A stretch of 64,000 nucleotides of DNA from Rossellomorea aquimaris (lineage in GTDB: Bacteria > Bacillota > Bacilli > Bacillales > Bacillaceae_B). Positions 46,754-55,282 of the stretch are shown here, piece after piece (within the stretch, counting starts at the first letter, position 1; the number at the start of each line of letters is the position of its first letter). The notes beneath the pieces were generated by a model. The model had not been told where the DNA came from. It saw nothing but the letters and a program-made list of their open reading frames with translations, and searched no databases. Location of the stretch: positions 124,001 through 188,000 of the forward strand of contig NZ_MINN01000117.1 in assembly GCF_001877785.1 (NCBI RefSeq), read 5' to 3'. The translations under genes and the position numbers were made by a program.

Positions 46754-47836
46754 TTACTTATCCTTTTTATCATAATAATACGTAAACGTATCCTCAATAT
46801 CAGAAGACCAGTAAACAGATGCAGGCTGCTCGACAGGGTTTCCCCCTGCACAATTTTCATAAAATCCCTCTTTATTCTGCTCTTTTATGAACAACTTGCC
46901 GTAAATATTTTTATGTCCGGAGACTTCCAGCTTTCCGGCGACACACACTTTTGAGCCGCTGGACACATTCAAATGTTTTCCCACTTTCATGTCTCCGCCG
47001 ATATATACTGCTGATTCTCCCTCCAAATCCAAATGTCCATTAAAAATGGCATTCTTACCAACTTCAAGGATTATGTTCTTTGCGTTATTCATATTTTTAC
47101 CCATTGTAAACTGACCGTCTACATGGATACTTGAATTTTCAAGGTTGTTGTTGTTTCCGGTGAGCGTTAAATCATTCAGGGAGTAGACAAGATCTTTCTG
47201 GATTTTCATATTATTTTCTGAATAGGTCTTTGAGGTGGTAAGCAGGACTTCTTTACAACGATTGTTCAGACTGGCGGGATTCTTGCAGCTGTCCGGCACT
47301 GCCGGCAGCGGTATTTTTTTCAGAAAGTCACCGGTATACGAATCGCCATTATTTACTGCAGGCGTAATCGTTAATGGAATGGTCGTTTCAGCAAATAAGG
47401 TGAATCTCTCCTTTTTTTTCAGTCCCGTGCTTGTGATTTCAATGAACAGACCTGTGTCTCCCGCAGGAGAAATGGTCCGCTTGAGTTCAAACGAAGCGCC
47501 TTCCCCCACCTCCACTTTCTCTTCTTTTAAAAAGTCCGTGAATTTAGTGATCATGAGGTTAAAAATCTCTTCTTCATTTAAACCGGCATTTTTGTCCCGG
47601 GCGATTTCAGCAAGCACAGTATCCCTCGCTTTTTCAAGGGCATAAATGATCGACGTTTGATAATACGGGATCCCCATCTCGGCAATGGCTGCTGCCTGGT
47701 AGTTCTCTTCGACCTTGCTGCTCTGTTTGGAATTATTGTAAGAAGCAGCCAATAAACTAAGAGCCACTGCCATAAATACAGTGATAATCAACAAAGAAAG
47801 AACTAATGCATACCCTTTTTCTTCTCTAATTTTCAT
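46754..47836 (-). CDS. PilX-like pilus assembly / surface protein
   Basis: A 360-residue protein with an N-terminal hydrophobic helix (MKIREEKGYALVLSLLIITVF) resembling a prepilin-like anchor. A region of repeated turns rich in Asn/Gly (about 215-320: NAKNIILEVGKNAIF, GHLDLEGESAVYIGG, GKHLNVSSGSKVCVAGK) looks like a beta-solenoid of the polymer-forming bactofilin kind. It is last of three coupled pilin-type genes, overlapping the preceding one by 11 bp. Probably a minor pseudopilin or surface protein; the exact role is unknown. Confidence 0.7.
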   Translation of the reverse strand: MKIREEKGYALVLSLLIITVFMAVALSLLAASYNNSKQSSKVEENYQAAAIAEMGIPYYQTSIIYALEKARDTVLAEIARDKNAGLNEEEIFNLMITKFTDFLKEEKVEVGEGASFELKRTISPAGDTGLFIEITSTGLKKKERFTLFAETTIPLTITPAVNNGDSYTGDFLKKIPLPAVPDSCKNPASLNNRCKEVLLTTSKTYSENNMKIQKDLVYSLNDLTLTGNNNNLENSSIHVDGQFTMGKNMNNAKNIILEVGKNAIFNGHLDLEGESAVYIGGDMKVGKHLNVSSGSKVCVAGKLEVSGHKNIYGKLFIKEQNKEGFYENCAGGNPVEQPASVYWSSDIEDTFTYYYDKKDK

Positions 47837-48263
47837 GGTTTGAACTGCCTTTCAGTTTATATAAAGTGGTATGTAAAGTGAACTTCTCCCCGGGGGCATC
47901 TTTCAGGGACAATGTGAGTTCCAAATCCCTGGAATGGTCAGAACCTTCCTCTATGTCTGCCGTGTAGCAAGTCTTTCCATCAGAAAACGATGTGATCAGC
48001 TGTTTATCATCCGTTTGAGTGTTATATACCTTAAGTTGACAGTTGTTATTCACTATCTCATATGAAGGACTGGTCTGGTGGATCCTTGTCAGTTTCATAG
48101 AAATTTGATTGGCTTCCTGCTGAAGGGAAGTGTCAGTGGCCGCTTTCTTTGAATAGGAAATACCTTGAAAGAAAACATTCCATAAGAGCAGTCCGATCAC
48201 GGATAAAACAGCCAGACTGGCAAGAACTTCAACAAGTGTGAGGCCATTTTGATTACGCGTCAT
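47826..48263 (-). CDS. Prepilin-type protein, PilW-like
   Basis: A 145-residue protein with a type IV prepilin N-terminus: QNGLTLVEVLASLAVLSVIG, with G before the hydrophobic helix and E at +5. A prepilin peptidase would cut after that Gly. It overlaps its neighbours by 4 and 11 bp. No peptidase, ATPase or inner-membrane assembly gene is near, so it depends on machinery elsewhere, for example a competence pseudopilus. Confidence 0.85.
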   Translation of the reverse strand: MTRNQNGLTLVEVLASLAVLSVIGLLLWNVFFQGISYSKKAATDTSLQQEANQISMKLTRIHQTSPSYEIVNNNCQLKVYNTQTDDKQLITSFSDGKTCYTADIEEGSDHSRDLELTLSLKDAPGEKFTLHTTLYKLKGSSNHEN

Positions 48264-48697
48264 TCTTCCGCCTCCCTGACTGTGATATATCCGTATGTTT
48301 CAGTTATTATTTTCCCTGACTGCCCGATCTGGATGGTCACAGCATGCAGCCGGCTTTCTGCGCTATCCTTCGAAAGCTTGACTTCAACACTGAAGCCTTC
48401 CAGTACTTTAGTAAAATAAAAATCCCCCGGGTCATCAGGTACTATTATTTCGTACCCATAAGGGACAGGCATCGAGTCAGGGTCCTTTATAAATGTACTC
48501 ACTTCGTTATCCTCATCATCGGTCCAGACTGCCAATATTTTTTTCGCAAGATTGATTGCCTGAATCTTTTCTTCATTATGCTTATTATTCATGCCGACCT
48601 GAGGAAAGAAGGTGATGATGGATACGAGAATAATAGATAATAGCGTAATAGACGCAAGAATTTCCACTAACGTGATTCCTTTTTCATCTTTAAGCAC
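48260..48697 (-). CDS. Prepilin-type protein, PilV-like
   Basis: A 145-residue prepilin: EKGITLVEILASITLLSIIL begins with the processing Gly and Glu+5. First gene of the three-gene pilin-type operon. The small extracellular domain has no recognisable function. Confidence 0.85.
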   Translation of the reverse strand: MLKDEKGITLVEILASITLLSIILVSIITFFPQVGMNNKHNEEKIQAINLAKKILAVWTDDEDNEVSTFIKDPDSMPVPYGYEIIVPDDPGDFYFTKVLEGFSVEVKLSKDSAESRLHAVTIQIGQSGKIITETYGYITVREAEE

Positions 48698-48784
48698 CGG
48701 AATTCTCCTTGTTATAGGTTTATTTTACTATATCCTCTTTCCATTATATCACCAGCGGCTGCGGGTAAGGAAAAGAAATAAAAA

Positions 48785-48810
48785 AAGGCCTGCGCCTCAG
48801 GGCAGACCTT
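48785..48810 (-). terminator. Terminator of the histidine kinase gene
   Basis: AAGGCCTGC / GCAGACCTT stem with TTTTTTT on the minus strand, just after the kinase stop. Confidence 0.75.
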
Positions 48811-48813
48811 CTC

Positions 48814-49944
48814 TTATGACGGTAACGTCGGCACACTGGAACGAAGGGGAAGTTTAATTGTAAAGGCGGTCTTTTCGTCAGTCGAAAAGCACGTGATTTC
48901 CCCGCCGTGCTTCTCAATCAGCTTCTTGCATATGAACAAACCGATTCCCGTTCCGAGCTCTTTCGTTGTATAAAACGGCTCAAATATTGCATTGATGGTT
49001 TCCTGCTGTATTCTGGGGCCGTTGTTCGTGATGGATAGATGCAGGGTTGATGCCTGCATTACAGAGCGGATACGGATTAAACGTTCTCCCTTCTCAATCT
49101 GCAGTGCATCGATCGAGTTCATGATCAGATTCAGAAAGACCTGCCTCAACTCATCCTTGTTTCCTGAGATAATCAGTGATTCATCCACTTCAAGAGTGGT
49201 AGAGACGTCCCCGGCCAGGAGACTCGGATACAGGAATTCCAGCAGCTCTTTGAACATATCAGAAAGATTGATCTCTTCCCTCTTGCTCTCAATGATTTCC
49301 TTCCTTGATACATGGAGAAATTGGGAGATCCGATAATTCAGCTGATCGAGTTCATGCTGCATGATATCAAGATACGGAAGATCCGGGTAATCATGCTGTA
49401 GCAGTTTTGTAAATCCGATGATGGAAGTCAGCGGATTCCGGAATTCATGGACAAAGCTCGAACTCATCTGCCCGAGGATCGTGAGCCTTTCCTTATGAGT
49501 TTGATCAATATAAAGCTCTTTTTCCTGCAGCTGTCTGTCCCGTATGTCCGTGTACTGCTTGACGGCCAGATAAGAGAAGCGGTCGAATAAAGCATTGATC
49601 CCTTCCAGATACGGCTGGAGCTCCGTCCACTCAATCCCCGAACGGCTCACCCATTTGATGACTTCACTCTTCCCGACGTTCACGTTATACACGAACTCGC
49701 TGATATTCACATTGGCTTCCACCCGCTCCTGGGCGGTCTTATAGGCAAGTGCCTGGATTTCCTCTTCGGTCAAGGGGTTTTTAATGGCACGTTTTATCAG
49801 GTGAAACATCCGAAGACCGTTCTGCAGCACTTCTTCCTTATACACATCCTGATCTGAAATAACGATATTCGATCTCCAATTATGTAAAAACTCCATCGAG
49901 TGTTCTTCCAAAAAAGCTATGAGTCTATCAGAAGTACTAATCAT
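48814..49944 (-). CDS. Sensor histidine kinase (sporulation-kinase-like)
   Basis: A 376-residue soluble kinase. The N-terminal domain (about 1-140) is helical and resembles the RsbR/RsbRD N-terminal sensor fold. A short coil then leads to HisKA with the phosphorylated His in SSFVHEFRNPLTSIIGF (about 165). HATPase motifs NLIMNSIDAL (N box) and GTGIGLFICKKLIEKHGG (G box) follow. There is no membrane segment and no response regulator next to it, as with orphan Spo0F-feeding kinases. Such a role is inferred. AAGGGG precedes ATG. Confidence 0.85.
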   Translation of the reverse strand: MISTSDRLIAFLEEHSMEFLHNWRSNIVISDQDVYKEEVLQNGLRMFHLIKRAIKNPLTEEEIQALAYKTAQERVEANVNISEFVYNVNVGKSEVIKWVSRSGIEWTELQPYLEGINALFDRFSYLAVKQYTDIRDRQLQEKELYIDQTHKERLTILGQMSSSFVHEFRNPLTSIIGFTKLLQHDYPDLPYLDIMQHELDQLNYRISQFLHVSRKEIIESKREEINLSDMFKELLEFLYPSLLAGDVSTTLEVDESLIISGNKDELRQVFLNLIMNSIDALQIEKGERLIRIRSVMQASTLHLSITNNGPRIQQETINAIFEPFYTTKELGTGIGLFICKKLIEKHGGEITCFSTDEKTAFTIKLPLRSSVPTLPS

Positions 49945-50104
49945 CCGCCGGCAGCCCCTTCGTCACTATTTTCAACGCTCACTCTTTCCTATTATCATAA
50001 CAGAAATATGCGGACTCTGAGACATTTTCTAGAAATTTCAATCCTTTTAATTCCCATTCCGGGCCTATTCCGCTGTCTACTAAAGTACTAAAGCATTACA
50101 GACC

Positions 50105-50190
50105 GCATGTTTCGTTAGATTTCGACGATGGCTGGATCGTTCGGTTTATTTCGTGTGACGAAATTTATCGAATAATGATTTTCGTTACCC
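50105..50190. other. TTCG-rich stretch with ~10-bp spacing
   Basis: TTCG occurs at 50111, 50121, 50140, 50150 and 50181 in an otherwise AT-rich intergenic region ahead of the protease gene. Apart from this and a possible promoter further down, the 380-bp gap 49945-50327 shows nothing recognisable. Confidence 0.35.
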
Positions 50191-50327
50191 TAAATTCCCC
50201 ACATTCACTTCTTAAGACAGTCTATTATCTCCAGTAAACTCCCCTGCCAAGTTCGTTCGATAGATTCATGTGTTTTACTAGATTGCTCACTATACTTAAT
50301 ATCATAATGACATAGGGAGGAAATAAA

Positions 50328-51992
50328 TTGAAAAAAAGACTTATTGCACCAATCGCACTGTCTACTGCTCTGATCGCCGCCACTCTGCCGCAGGGGCAGC
50401 CACTGGCCGTCCAGCCTCAGGAAATTGCCGGGGTACAGACCAAATCAGTCAAGCAGTGGAATGAAAAAGCAAATGTCCCTCTATTCGTGAAAGAGAAGCA
50501 AGCCGTGAAACGCATGGCTGCTACATCCAATGATGCTCTCAATTACCTCCATGAGAAAAAGTCCACACTCAACATCAAGAATCCGAAAGCGAGCTTAAAA
50601 GCAAAGAAAGTCGAAAAAGATGACTTAGGCATGACACATGTCCGCTTCAACCAAACGAAAGACGGCATCCCGGTCGAGGGATCTGAAGTCATCGTTCACT
50701 ATAATAAAAAGAATGAAATTACGTCTGTGAATGGATCTTATCATCCATCTGCTGAAAATGCCGGCTTAAACACGACACCAGCATTATCAAGCAGTAAAGC
50801 AGTCGATAAAGCGAAGTCAGCCGTGAAAGCACCGGACAAGCTGACCTACGCGCCGACTTCGGAACTCGTGATCTATCCGTTCGAAGGAAATGATCACCTG
50901 GCGTATAAAGTGAATGTCAATTTCCTCGGTGAAGCACCGGGCAACTGGTTTGTTTTCGTAGACGCAAAAACAGGGGAAGTCGTCGACCAGTACAATGCCA
51001 TCATGCATGCAGAGGATATCAAAACCCAGACAGGAACCGGGATCGGGGTATTGGGCGGGCACCGTCTCCTTCACATCTCCCAGACAAAAGAGCCGAATCA
51101 GGGTACGATGTTCCAGCTGGCGGACTACAGTCATGAAGGTCTCGATGGCATCTTCACATATGACTACTCGAATAACCGGATCGAAATGTTCAAGGATAAA
51201 GATGCCGCCTTCACATCCGACTTTGACCGGCCGGCTGTGGATGCCCACTATAACTCCGAAAAGGTCTATGACTATTATTTGAACGAGCATGACCGCAACT
51301 CACTTGATGGTGAAGGCATGCCGATCCAGTCGGTCGTCCATTACGGGGAAAATTATAATAATGCTTTCTGGAACGGCACCTACATGGTATATGGGGACGG
51401 CGATGGTGAATTCATGATTCCGCTTGCTGCGGGACTTGATGTCGCTGCCCACGAAATGACTCACGGGGTAACGACGAACTCCGCCAACCTGCAGTACCGA
51501 TTCCAATCCGGCGCGTTGAACGAAGCGTTCTCCGATATTTTCAGTGCCTTGATCGATGATAAAAACTGGGAGCTCGGCGAGGACATCATGGCCCCTGCAG
51601 CCAAGGAAAGCGGAAGGGAATCGCTCCGGAGCCTGAGTAACCCAAGTAAGTACCCTGTCAACGCAGCGTATGTTCCATATGGAAACGGTGACGGGATGTA
51701 CCCTTCCCATATGGATGAGTACTATGATCTGCCGCGCAGCCTTGATAACGGCGGCGTTCATATCAACTCCTCCATCATCAATCATGCCGCTTACCTGACC
51801 GCTCAGGATATCGGCCGCGAGAAGCTCGGTAAAATCTACTACCGTGCGCTGACGACTTATCTGACAAGCCTGTCTGATTTCAGTGATGCGCGTCAGGCCA
51901 TCATCCAATCAGCAGTGGATCTTTACGGTGAAGGAAGTGCCGAAGCAGCGGCAGCCGCCGGCGGATTTGATTCTGTCGGGATTACTGAATAA
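50328..51992 (+). CDS. Neutral metalloprotease (bacillolysin, M4 thermolysin family)
   Basis: A 554-residue secreted preproprotease. Signal peptide (about 1-28), FTP and PepSY pro-domains (about 65-225) and the mature thermolysin domain. Zinc ligands: HEMTH (about 373-377) and downstream ALNEAFSDIFSA (Glu); the catalytic His is in DNGGVHINSSIINHAAY. The start is TTG at 50328 with GGGAGG 7 nt upstream. It degrades extracellular protein. A divergent kinase lies upstream, but no operator was recognised. Confidence 0.93.
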   Translation: MKKRLIAPIALSTALIAATLPQGQPLAVQPQEIAGVQTKSVKQWNEKANVPLFVKEKQAVKRMAATSNDALNYLHEKKSTLNIKNPKASLKAKKVEKDDLGMTHVRFNQTKDGIPVEGSEVIVHYNKKNEITSVNGSYHPSAENAGLNTTPALSSSKAVDKAKSAVKAPDKLTYAPTSELVIYPFEGNDHLAYKVNVNFLGEAPGNWFVFVDAKTGEVVDQYNAIMHAEDIKTQTGTGIGVLGGHRLLHISQTKEPNQGTMFQLADYSHEGLDGIFTYDYSNNRIEMFKDKDAAFTSDFDRPAVDAHYNSEKVYDYYLNEHDRNSLDGEGMPIQSVVHYGENYNNAFWNGTYMVYGDGDGEFMIPLAAGLDVAAHEMTHGVTTNSANLQYRFQSGALNEAFSDIFSALIDDKNWELGEDIMAPAAKESGRESLRSLSNPSKYPVNAAYVPYGNGDGMYPSHMDEYYDLPRSLDNGGVHINSSIINHAAYLTAQDIGREKLGKIYYRALTTYLTSLSDFSDARQAIIQSAVDLYGEGSAEAAAAAGGFDSVGITE

Positions 51993-52000
51993 CCATACGA

Positions 52001-52590
52001 AGAGGCTGTGACAAAACTAAAAATCTACCAAGAACAATATCAGTATATGTTCTTTATTCCGATAATTTTCCGTGCAAGACATCGCTTTCTGCGGGCATCC
52101 CGGTTCCAGCGGGGTCTCACATGTCAGCTGCAGAACGAAAATCAAAGTGCAGGATGAACTAATTATAAACCCGAACGAATTTGCCTCTTCACGTTCAAAT
52201 TCATTCGGGTTTTTATTTGTCTCGTCACATCCTCATTTTTTATGGCAGGATAACCACCGGCTAGAGATTTCTCAAAAATAAGGGGAGGAATTTCTCTTAT
52301 TAGCGATTAAGCACGAAATATGGAGTGAATAGAGGGAAACATTTCCCTTATTTACTCCGAAAGCATGAAAATGTAACCTTTTACCTTGCCTTAACGGAAA
52401 ATACTTCCCTTATCCCCCCGAACCCAGCTCGATTCAGCAGGATTACGGAAAAACCTTCCCTTATTAAAACAAACAGAGGTTACACACATTGAAGGATAAA
52501 AAAATGTCTGCTCCAGTGTTCTCCTCGGCATTCTCGCGGCAGATTCTGTCCAGCTGCAGGGCCTTAGCTCAAACACTTTTGTCCCAGTCT
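52001..52590. repeat. Composite repeat element, large copy
   Basis: Outer arms GAGGCTGTGACAAAACT (about 52002) and TTTTGTCCCAGTCTC (about 52577) match the outer arms at 13947 and 14233. Near the left, TTCCGTGCAAGACATCGCTT is a decayed core like that at 14.0 kb. AAACCCGAACGAATTTG...CATTCGGGTTT (about 52166-52212) is the equivalent hairpin. The right half holds the inverted homologue of the 5.4-kb block. Confidence 0.75.
52270..52470. repeat. Palindrome array homologous (inverted) to 5390-5590
   Basis: GGAAAAACCTTCC (52447), GGAAAATACTTCC (52396), GGGAAACATTTCCC (52334) and GGAGGAATTTCTC (52284) are imperfect palindromes with 51, ~61 and ~50-bp spacing, in the same relative order as at 5.4 kb. 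It looks non-coding. Confidence 0.75.
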
Positions 52591-52607
52591 CTTTTTTGCC
52601 CATAAAA

Positions 52608-52634
52608 AAGAAGCCTTTTCTAAAAAGCCTTCTT
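52608..52634 (-). terminator. Terminator of the comK-like gene
   Basis: Perfect 12-bp stem AAGAAGCCTTTT / AAAAGCCTTCTT; TTTTTTATG follows on the minus strand. Confidence 0.85.
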
Positions 52635-52645
52635 CTCTCAATCTA

Positions 52646-53197
52646 TTATATTTGGATGGGAGGCGGATCCTCCGGATTGAAAGGCAGCATGCTGGAGTAA
52701 ATCGCCGGTCCCGGCATTTCTTCTATTGAAGGGGGCAAGTCGGCATCATTTGAAGAAAAATACGTCAATGTTGCAGACGCCCTTTCCATCTGTGTTCGGA
52801 GAACTCTCACTGAACAGGAGACTTCCAGCATCGAGCCGTTTTTAAAATGAACAAATGTCTTTCCATTAGTGTGGGTGAAATTCTCGATGTGGGAACAAAA
52901 TAGCCAGGTGCATTCATAATGTTGGGGCGACATGGTGGGAAAAGCAAGTATGTAAGGATCTTCACTGATGATGACAGGCGTTTTCCTGAAATAAGGCAGA
53001 ACATGCTTCACAGCTTTTACCCGGCCGTCGTATGAAGCTCCATTTCGCATACACACATCGTCCAGCAGATCCTTGACCGACCTTTTACTGAAGACATGAT
53101 CGCCAGTCTGATTCAGAATGACGGATTGATACCTTTCGTGATAAGCCGGGTAAATCGCCATTGTATTCATTGTGATCGGGTTTTCTCTTTCTCTCAC
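52646..53197 (-). CDS. comK: ComK-family competence transcription factor
   Basis: A 183-residue ComK homologue (B. subtilis ComK is 192). Family blocks: VKDLLDDVCMRNGASYDGRVKAV (matching the SSYAGRK region), TPVIISEDPYILAFPTMSPQHYECTW and KTFVHFKNGSMLEV. ComK turns on DNA uptake genes by binding AAAA-N5-TTTT boxes. The first codon is GTG at 53197 with GGATGG 8 nt upstream; an ATG at 53170 is possible. It is divergent from a sigma factor gene over a 320-bp AT-rich gap in which no clear pair of K-boxes was resolved. No MecA-binding analysis was possible. Confidence 0.85.
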   Translation of the reverse strand: MRERENPITMNTMAIYPAYHERYQSVILNQTGDHVFSKRSVKDLLDDVCMRNGASYDGRVKAVKHVLPYFRKTPVIISEDPYILAFPTMSPQHYECTWLFCSHIENFTHTNGKTFVHFKNGSMLEVSCSVRVLRTQMERASATLTYFSSNDADLPPSIEEMPGPAIYSSMLPFNPEDPPPIQI

Positions 53198-53517
53198 TCA
53201 CTACACCATCCTTTAAATGTTAGTAGAAACTTATTTTTCAGAAAAATCATAAAAATAAGTGACTTTATACCTATTATACCGAAACAGGATATCATTTCCA
53301 GTAATTTCTACAAATTTTTACATTTTTTCGTAAAATAAGTTTCGATTCTGACCAAACAATCACTTCCCATCCATAAACGCATTATTTTCTCCGGGCAAAA
53401 ACGCGGAATCTCCAATAAAACAGAGAATTCCCCGTTTTGTCGTTTCCTCCCCCTCCCCTGTATGGTAAAGCTACCCGGGAATAACCGAAAGGCGCGCCAT
53501 TCAGAAGGACCACCCAC

Positions 53518-54000
53518 ATGGAATCATTCCATGAAATTCAAAAGCAGTTTGAACCGATGATTCACAAGATCATCCTCTCCCTTCACATCTTCAGGGATCG
53601 GGAGGAATTCTATCAGACAGGACTGATCGCTCTTTGGGAGGCAGCCCAGAACTTCAATCCTGATAAAGGGGTATTTGCAGCGTTTGCGTATTCTTATATC
53701 AAAGGGAGGATGCTCACGGAATTAAAACAGAAAACAAAGCTGCATGACCGGCAGACCTATCCAAAGGAAGAGTTTTGGGAATTGGTGGAGGATGAATGGC
53801 AGGAGACTCCGCTTTCGCTGGAGACCTTGCTTGCATATTGTGAGGGACTTACTGCAGGACAGGCCAAGTGGGTCATGTATACATTCAGGGATATGTTGAC
53901 GGTCAGGGAGATTGCGGAGAAGGAGGAGGTCTCGGTCGGGGCTGTGAAGAAGTGGCGGCATGGGGCTAAGGAGCGGTTAAAAGAAGAATATATAAAATAA
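53518..54000 (+). CDS. Small sigma-70 family RNA polymerase sigma factor
   Basis: A 160-residue sigma factor with region 2 (about 10-70: DREEFYQTGLIALWEAAQNF and FAAFAYSYIKGRM) and region 4 (about 100-155: LTVREIAEKEEVSVGAVKKW as the helix-turn-helix). It resembles the short SigH/ComX-like group. AGAAGGA lies 8 nt before ATG. It is divergent from comK, which makes a role in competence plausible but unproven. No anti-sigma gene is adjacent. Confidence 0.85.
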   Translation: MESFHEIQKQFEPMIHKIILSLHIFRDREEFYQTGLIALWEAAQNFNPDKGVFAAFAYSYIKGRMLTELKQKTKLHDRQTYPKEEFWELVEDEWQETPLSLETLLAYCEGLTAGQAKWVMYTFRDMLTVREIAEKEEVSVGAVKKWRHGAKERLKEEYIK

Positions 54001-54065
54001 GGCAAAATAAAAAAACCTTAAAGGTTTGTGAGTGGAAAGACTATTTTAAAAAAATTAAAAAGAAA

Positions 54066-54150
54066 AGACTCGGCAGCTGGCTGGCATTGTCACTTGAACA
54101 GAAGCCCCTATAGCTTTGCGTCACCACCTTTCAATGGCTTTGCCCTTTTC
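54066..54150 (-). ncRNA. Cyclic-di-GMP-I (GEMM-I) riboswitch aptamer, orphan
   Basis: Read on the minus strand from 54145: GGGCAAAGCCATT, a GAAA tetraloop, GGTGGT, then GACGCAAAGCTATAGGGG, a variable second stem and GCCAGCCAGCTGCCGAGTC. The GNRA-capped first stem, the GACGCAAAGC joining region and the GCCAG..GCCGA receptor side are the GEMM-I signature. About 40 nt further on, AAACCTTTAAGGTTTTTTT may end the RNA, and only the antisense of the sigma gene lies beyond. It starts 22 nt after a 42-codon ORF. Confidence 0.85.
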
Positions 54151-54171
54151 ACATCAATTCAGGATTGATCC

Positions 54172-54300
54172 TTACCCAAAAATACGTTTACGGTGAGATT
54201 GAAGAACCTTTATGTATATACGATTCTCTTCACACCGGAAGAACTTGATCCCAAATAGCTTCAAAGGAGTCCATATTTCTTTCATATAATAAACCGGCAT
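54172..54300 (-). CDS. Small basic protein ORF (42 aa)
   Basis: ATG at 54300 with AAGGGGG 7 nt upstream encodes MPVYYMKEIWTPLKLFGIKF and ends KRIFG. It is basic, partly hydrophobic and not recognised. TATAAT (minus, 54347-54352) lies 47 nt upstream. The ORF ends 22 nt before the orphan GEMM aptamer, an unusual order in which the aptamer would be in the 3' UTR of the transcript. Support is the ribosome binding site, the possible -10 box and the company of similar small genes only. Confidence 0.45.
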   Translation of the reverse strand: MPVYYMKEIWTPLKLFGIKFFRCEENRIYIKVLQSHRKRIFG

Positions 54301-54427
54301 TCCAGAGCCCCCTTCTTAAAATACATTTAATCCCTTTTCTTGTACTATTATACAACATAAAAGTCTGAATTATCTATACAACTTAACAAAAATAAATAGA
54401 CAAAAAAAGACAAATTGAGACAGGGCG

Positions 54428-54457
54428 TGGGACAAGGGGACAGGTACCTTGTCCCAC
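54428..54457. repeat. GGGACAGG palindromic repeat, copy 1
   Basis: TGGGACAAGGGGACAGGTAC then CTTGTCCCA. Palindromic ends GGGACA/TGTCCC with an inner GGGGACAGGT. Intergenic, past the VanZ gene. Confidence 0.85.
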
Positions 54458-54496
54458 CTTTATAAAAACTCGCTTCTACATATTGCCTGTTAGAGA

Positions 54497-54937
54497 TTAA
54501 AGATTCGATGGCTTGTCTTCCGCTTTTTGAATTATTATTAATCCCTTTTTCCACAACCAGTACAATCCAACATACAAAACTACTCCTCCTGCATCAAATC
54601 CTACATCCAGCAAACACCCTGTCCTATAAAAGAATAATTGTGCGACCTCTGTAAATAAAGCATATCCGGCAGAGATAAGAATGGTCGTCCCCAATCGATT
54701 CACAACCATATAGACAATTGCGGCCAGTAAACAAAATGCAAGCGCATGGCCTGCTTTTTGATAAATGTAGGCTGGGCTCGTGAATGGATAAGAAGTGAAG
54801 TCGAAGAAAGCGGAATAATCCGGCTCTGGATTCCACCTGAACCGGGGAATTCCCTCAATATATAACCTGGTTAGCTTCTCCGTACAAGTAAAAATAAAAA
54901 TAAGGACCAAATAGCTAATGGCAGTAACCCATCGCAC
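54497..54937 (-). CDS. VanZ-like family membrane protein
   Basis: A ~147-residue protein with four hydrophobic segments (VTAISYLVLIFIFTCTEK, ALAFCLLAAIVYMVV, TTILISAGYALFTEV, AGGVVLYVGLYWLWKK) and the VanZ-type AEVAQLFFYRTGCLLDVGFDAGG-like block near the end. Members give low-level teicoplanin resistance in one system but most are of unknown role. The start is probably GTG at 54937 (or 54946) behind GAGGGA. The frame up to 55051 reads through a palindromic repeat and is rejected. Confidence 0.75.
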   Translation of the reverse strand: MRWVTAISYLVLIFIFTCTEKLTRLYIEGIPRFRWNPEPDYSAFFDFTSYPFTSPAYIYQKAGHALAFCLLAAIVYMVVNRLGTTILISAGYALFTEVAQLFFYRTGCLLDVGFDAGGVVLYVGLYWLWKKGLIIIQKAEDKPSNL

Positions 54938-54990
54938 TCCAATCACTCCCTCGTCATCATCCTTGCCATGACAGGGGGGCGGCATACTTC

Positions 54991-55051
54991 GGGACAGGGG
55001 GACAGGTACGTTGTCCCGCTCAGGGACAATGTACCTGTCCCCCTGTCCCAC
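54991..55051. repeat. GGGACAGG repeats, copies 2a/2b, inverted pair
   Basis: CGGGACAGGGGGACAGGTAC...GTCCC is followed after a short gap by its inverse, GGGACAATGTACCTGTCCCC...GTCCCA, giving one ~60-bp hairpin. Confidence 0.85.
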
Positions 55052-55063
55052 GACAAAATAAAA

Positions 55064-55082
55064 AAGGCCCGGTAAGAGCCTT
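55064..55082 (-). terminator. Terminator of the 52-aa gene
   Basis: On the minus strand AAGGCTC / GGGCCTT with a short loop, then TTTTTTATTTT, 8 nt past the stop. Confidence 0.75.
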
Positions 55083-55089
55083 CTAAAAA

Positions 55090-55248
55090 TTAAATGTTTT
55101 TCAGTTTCATTTCATGATACAAGATTTTTTGATGGATTTTCTTTTTAAGCCGGCAATCTAAACAACTATCCAGCAATGCCTGATGATAGCGCACTCTTAT
55201 CGAATGCCACCTGAACTTTAATAGAAACATCACTTTTTTCATCTTCAT
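55090..55248 (-). CDS. Small protein under GEMM riboswitch, WH..YH family (52 aa)
   Basis: ATG at 55248 with GGGAGG 6 nt upstream encodes a 52-residue, Lys/Arg/His-rich helical protein. WHSIRVRYHQALLDSCLDCR and the closing YHEMKLKNI define it. It shares WH, D(+17), YH(+30) and KL(+34) with the ORFs at 55610 and 56871. It is not a family I recognise. It is preceded by a GEMM-I riboswitch ending ~35 nt upstream and followed by a terminator, so it is the regulated gene of a cyclic-di-GMP-responsive unit. Confidence 0.75.
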   Translation of the reverse strand: MKMKKVMFLLKFRWHSIRVRYHQALLDSCLDCRLKKKIHQKILYHEMKLKNI

Positions 55249-55282
55249 AATGTTCCTCCCTTTGTTTCATAAGTCGCAGGAG

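Noticed and set aside
53198..53517. ComK boxes in the comK/sigma gap
   Set aside because: A- and T-runs are abundant but no convincing AAAA-N5-TTTT pair at a proper spacing was resolved.
54061..54160. Plus-strand tRNA- or T-box-like folding
   Set aside because: The conserved bases fit a GEMM-I aptamer on the minus strand far better, and no tRNA arms or T-box sequence is present.
54938..55051. Upstream extension of the VanZ-like protein
   Set aside because: The sequence is a GGGACAGG repeat; the GTG starts near 54937 have a GAGGGA site.
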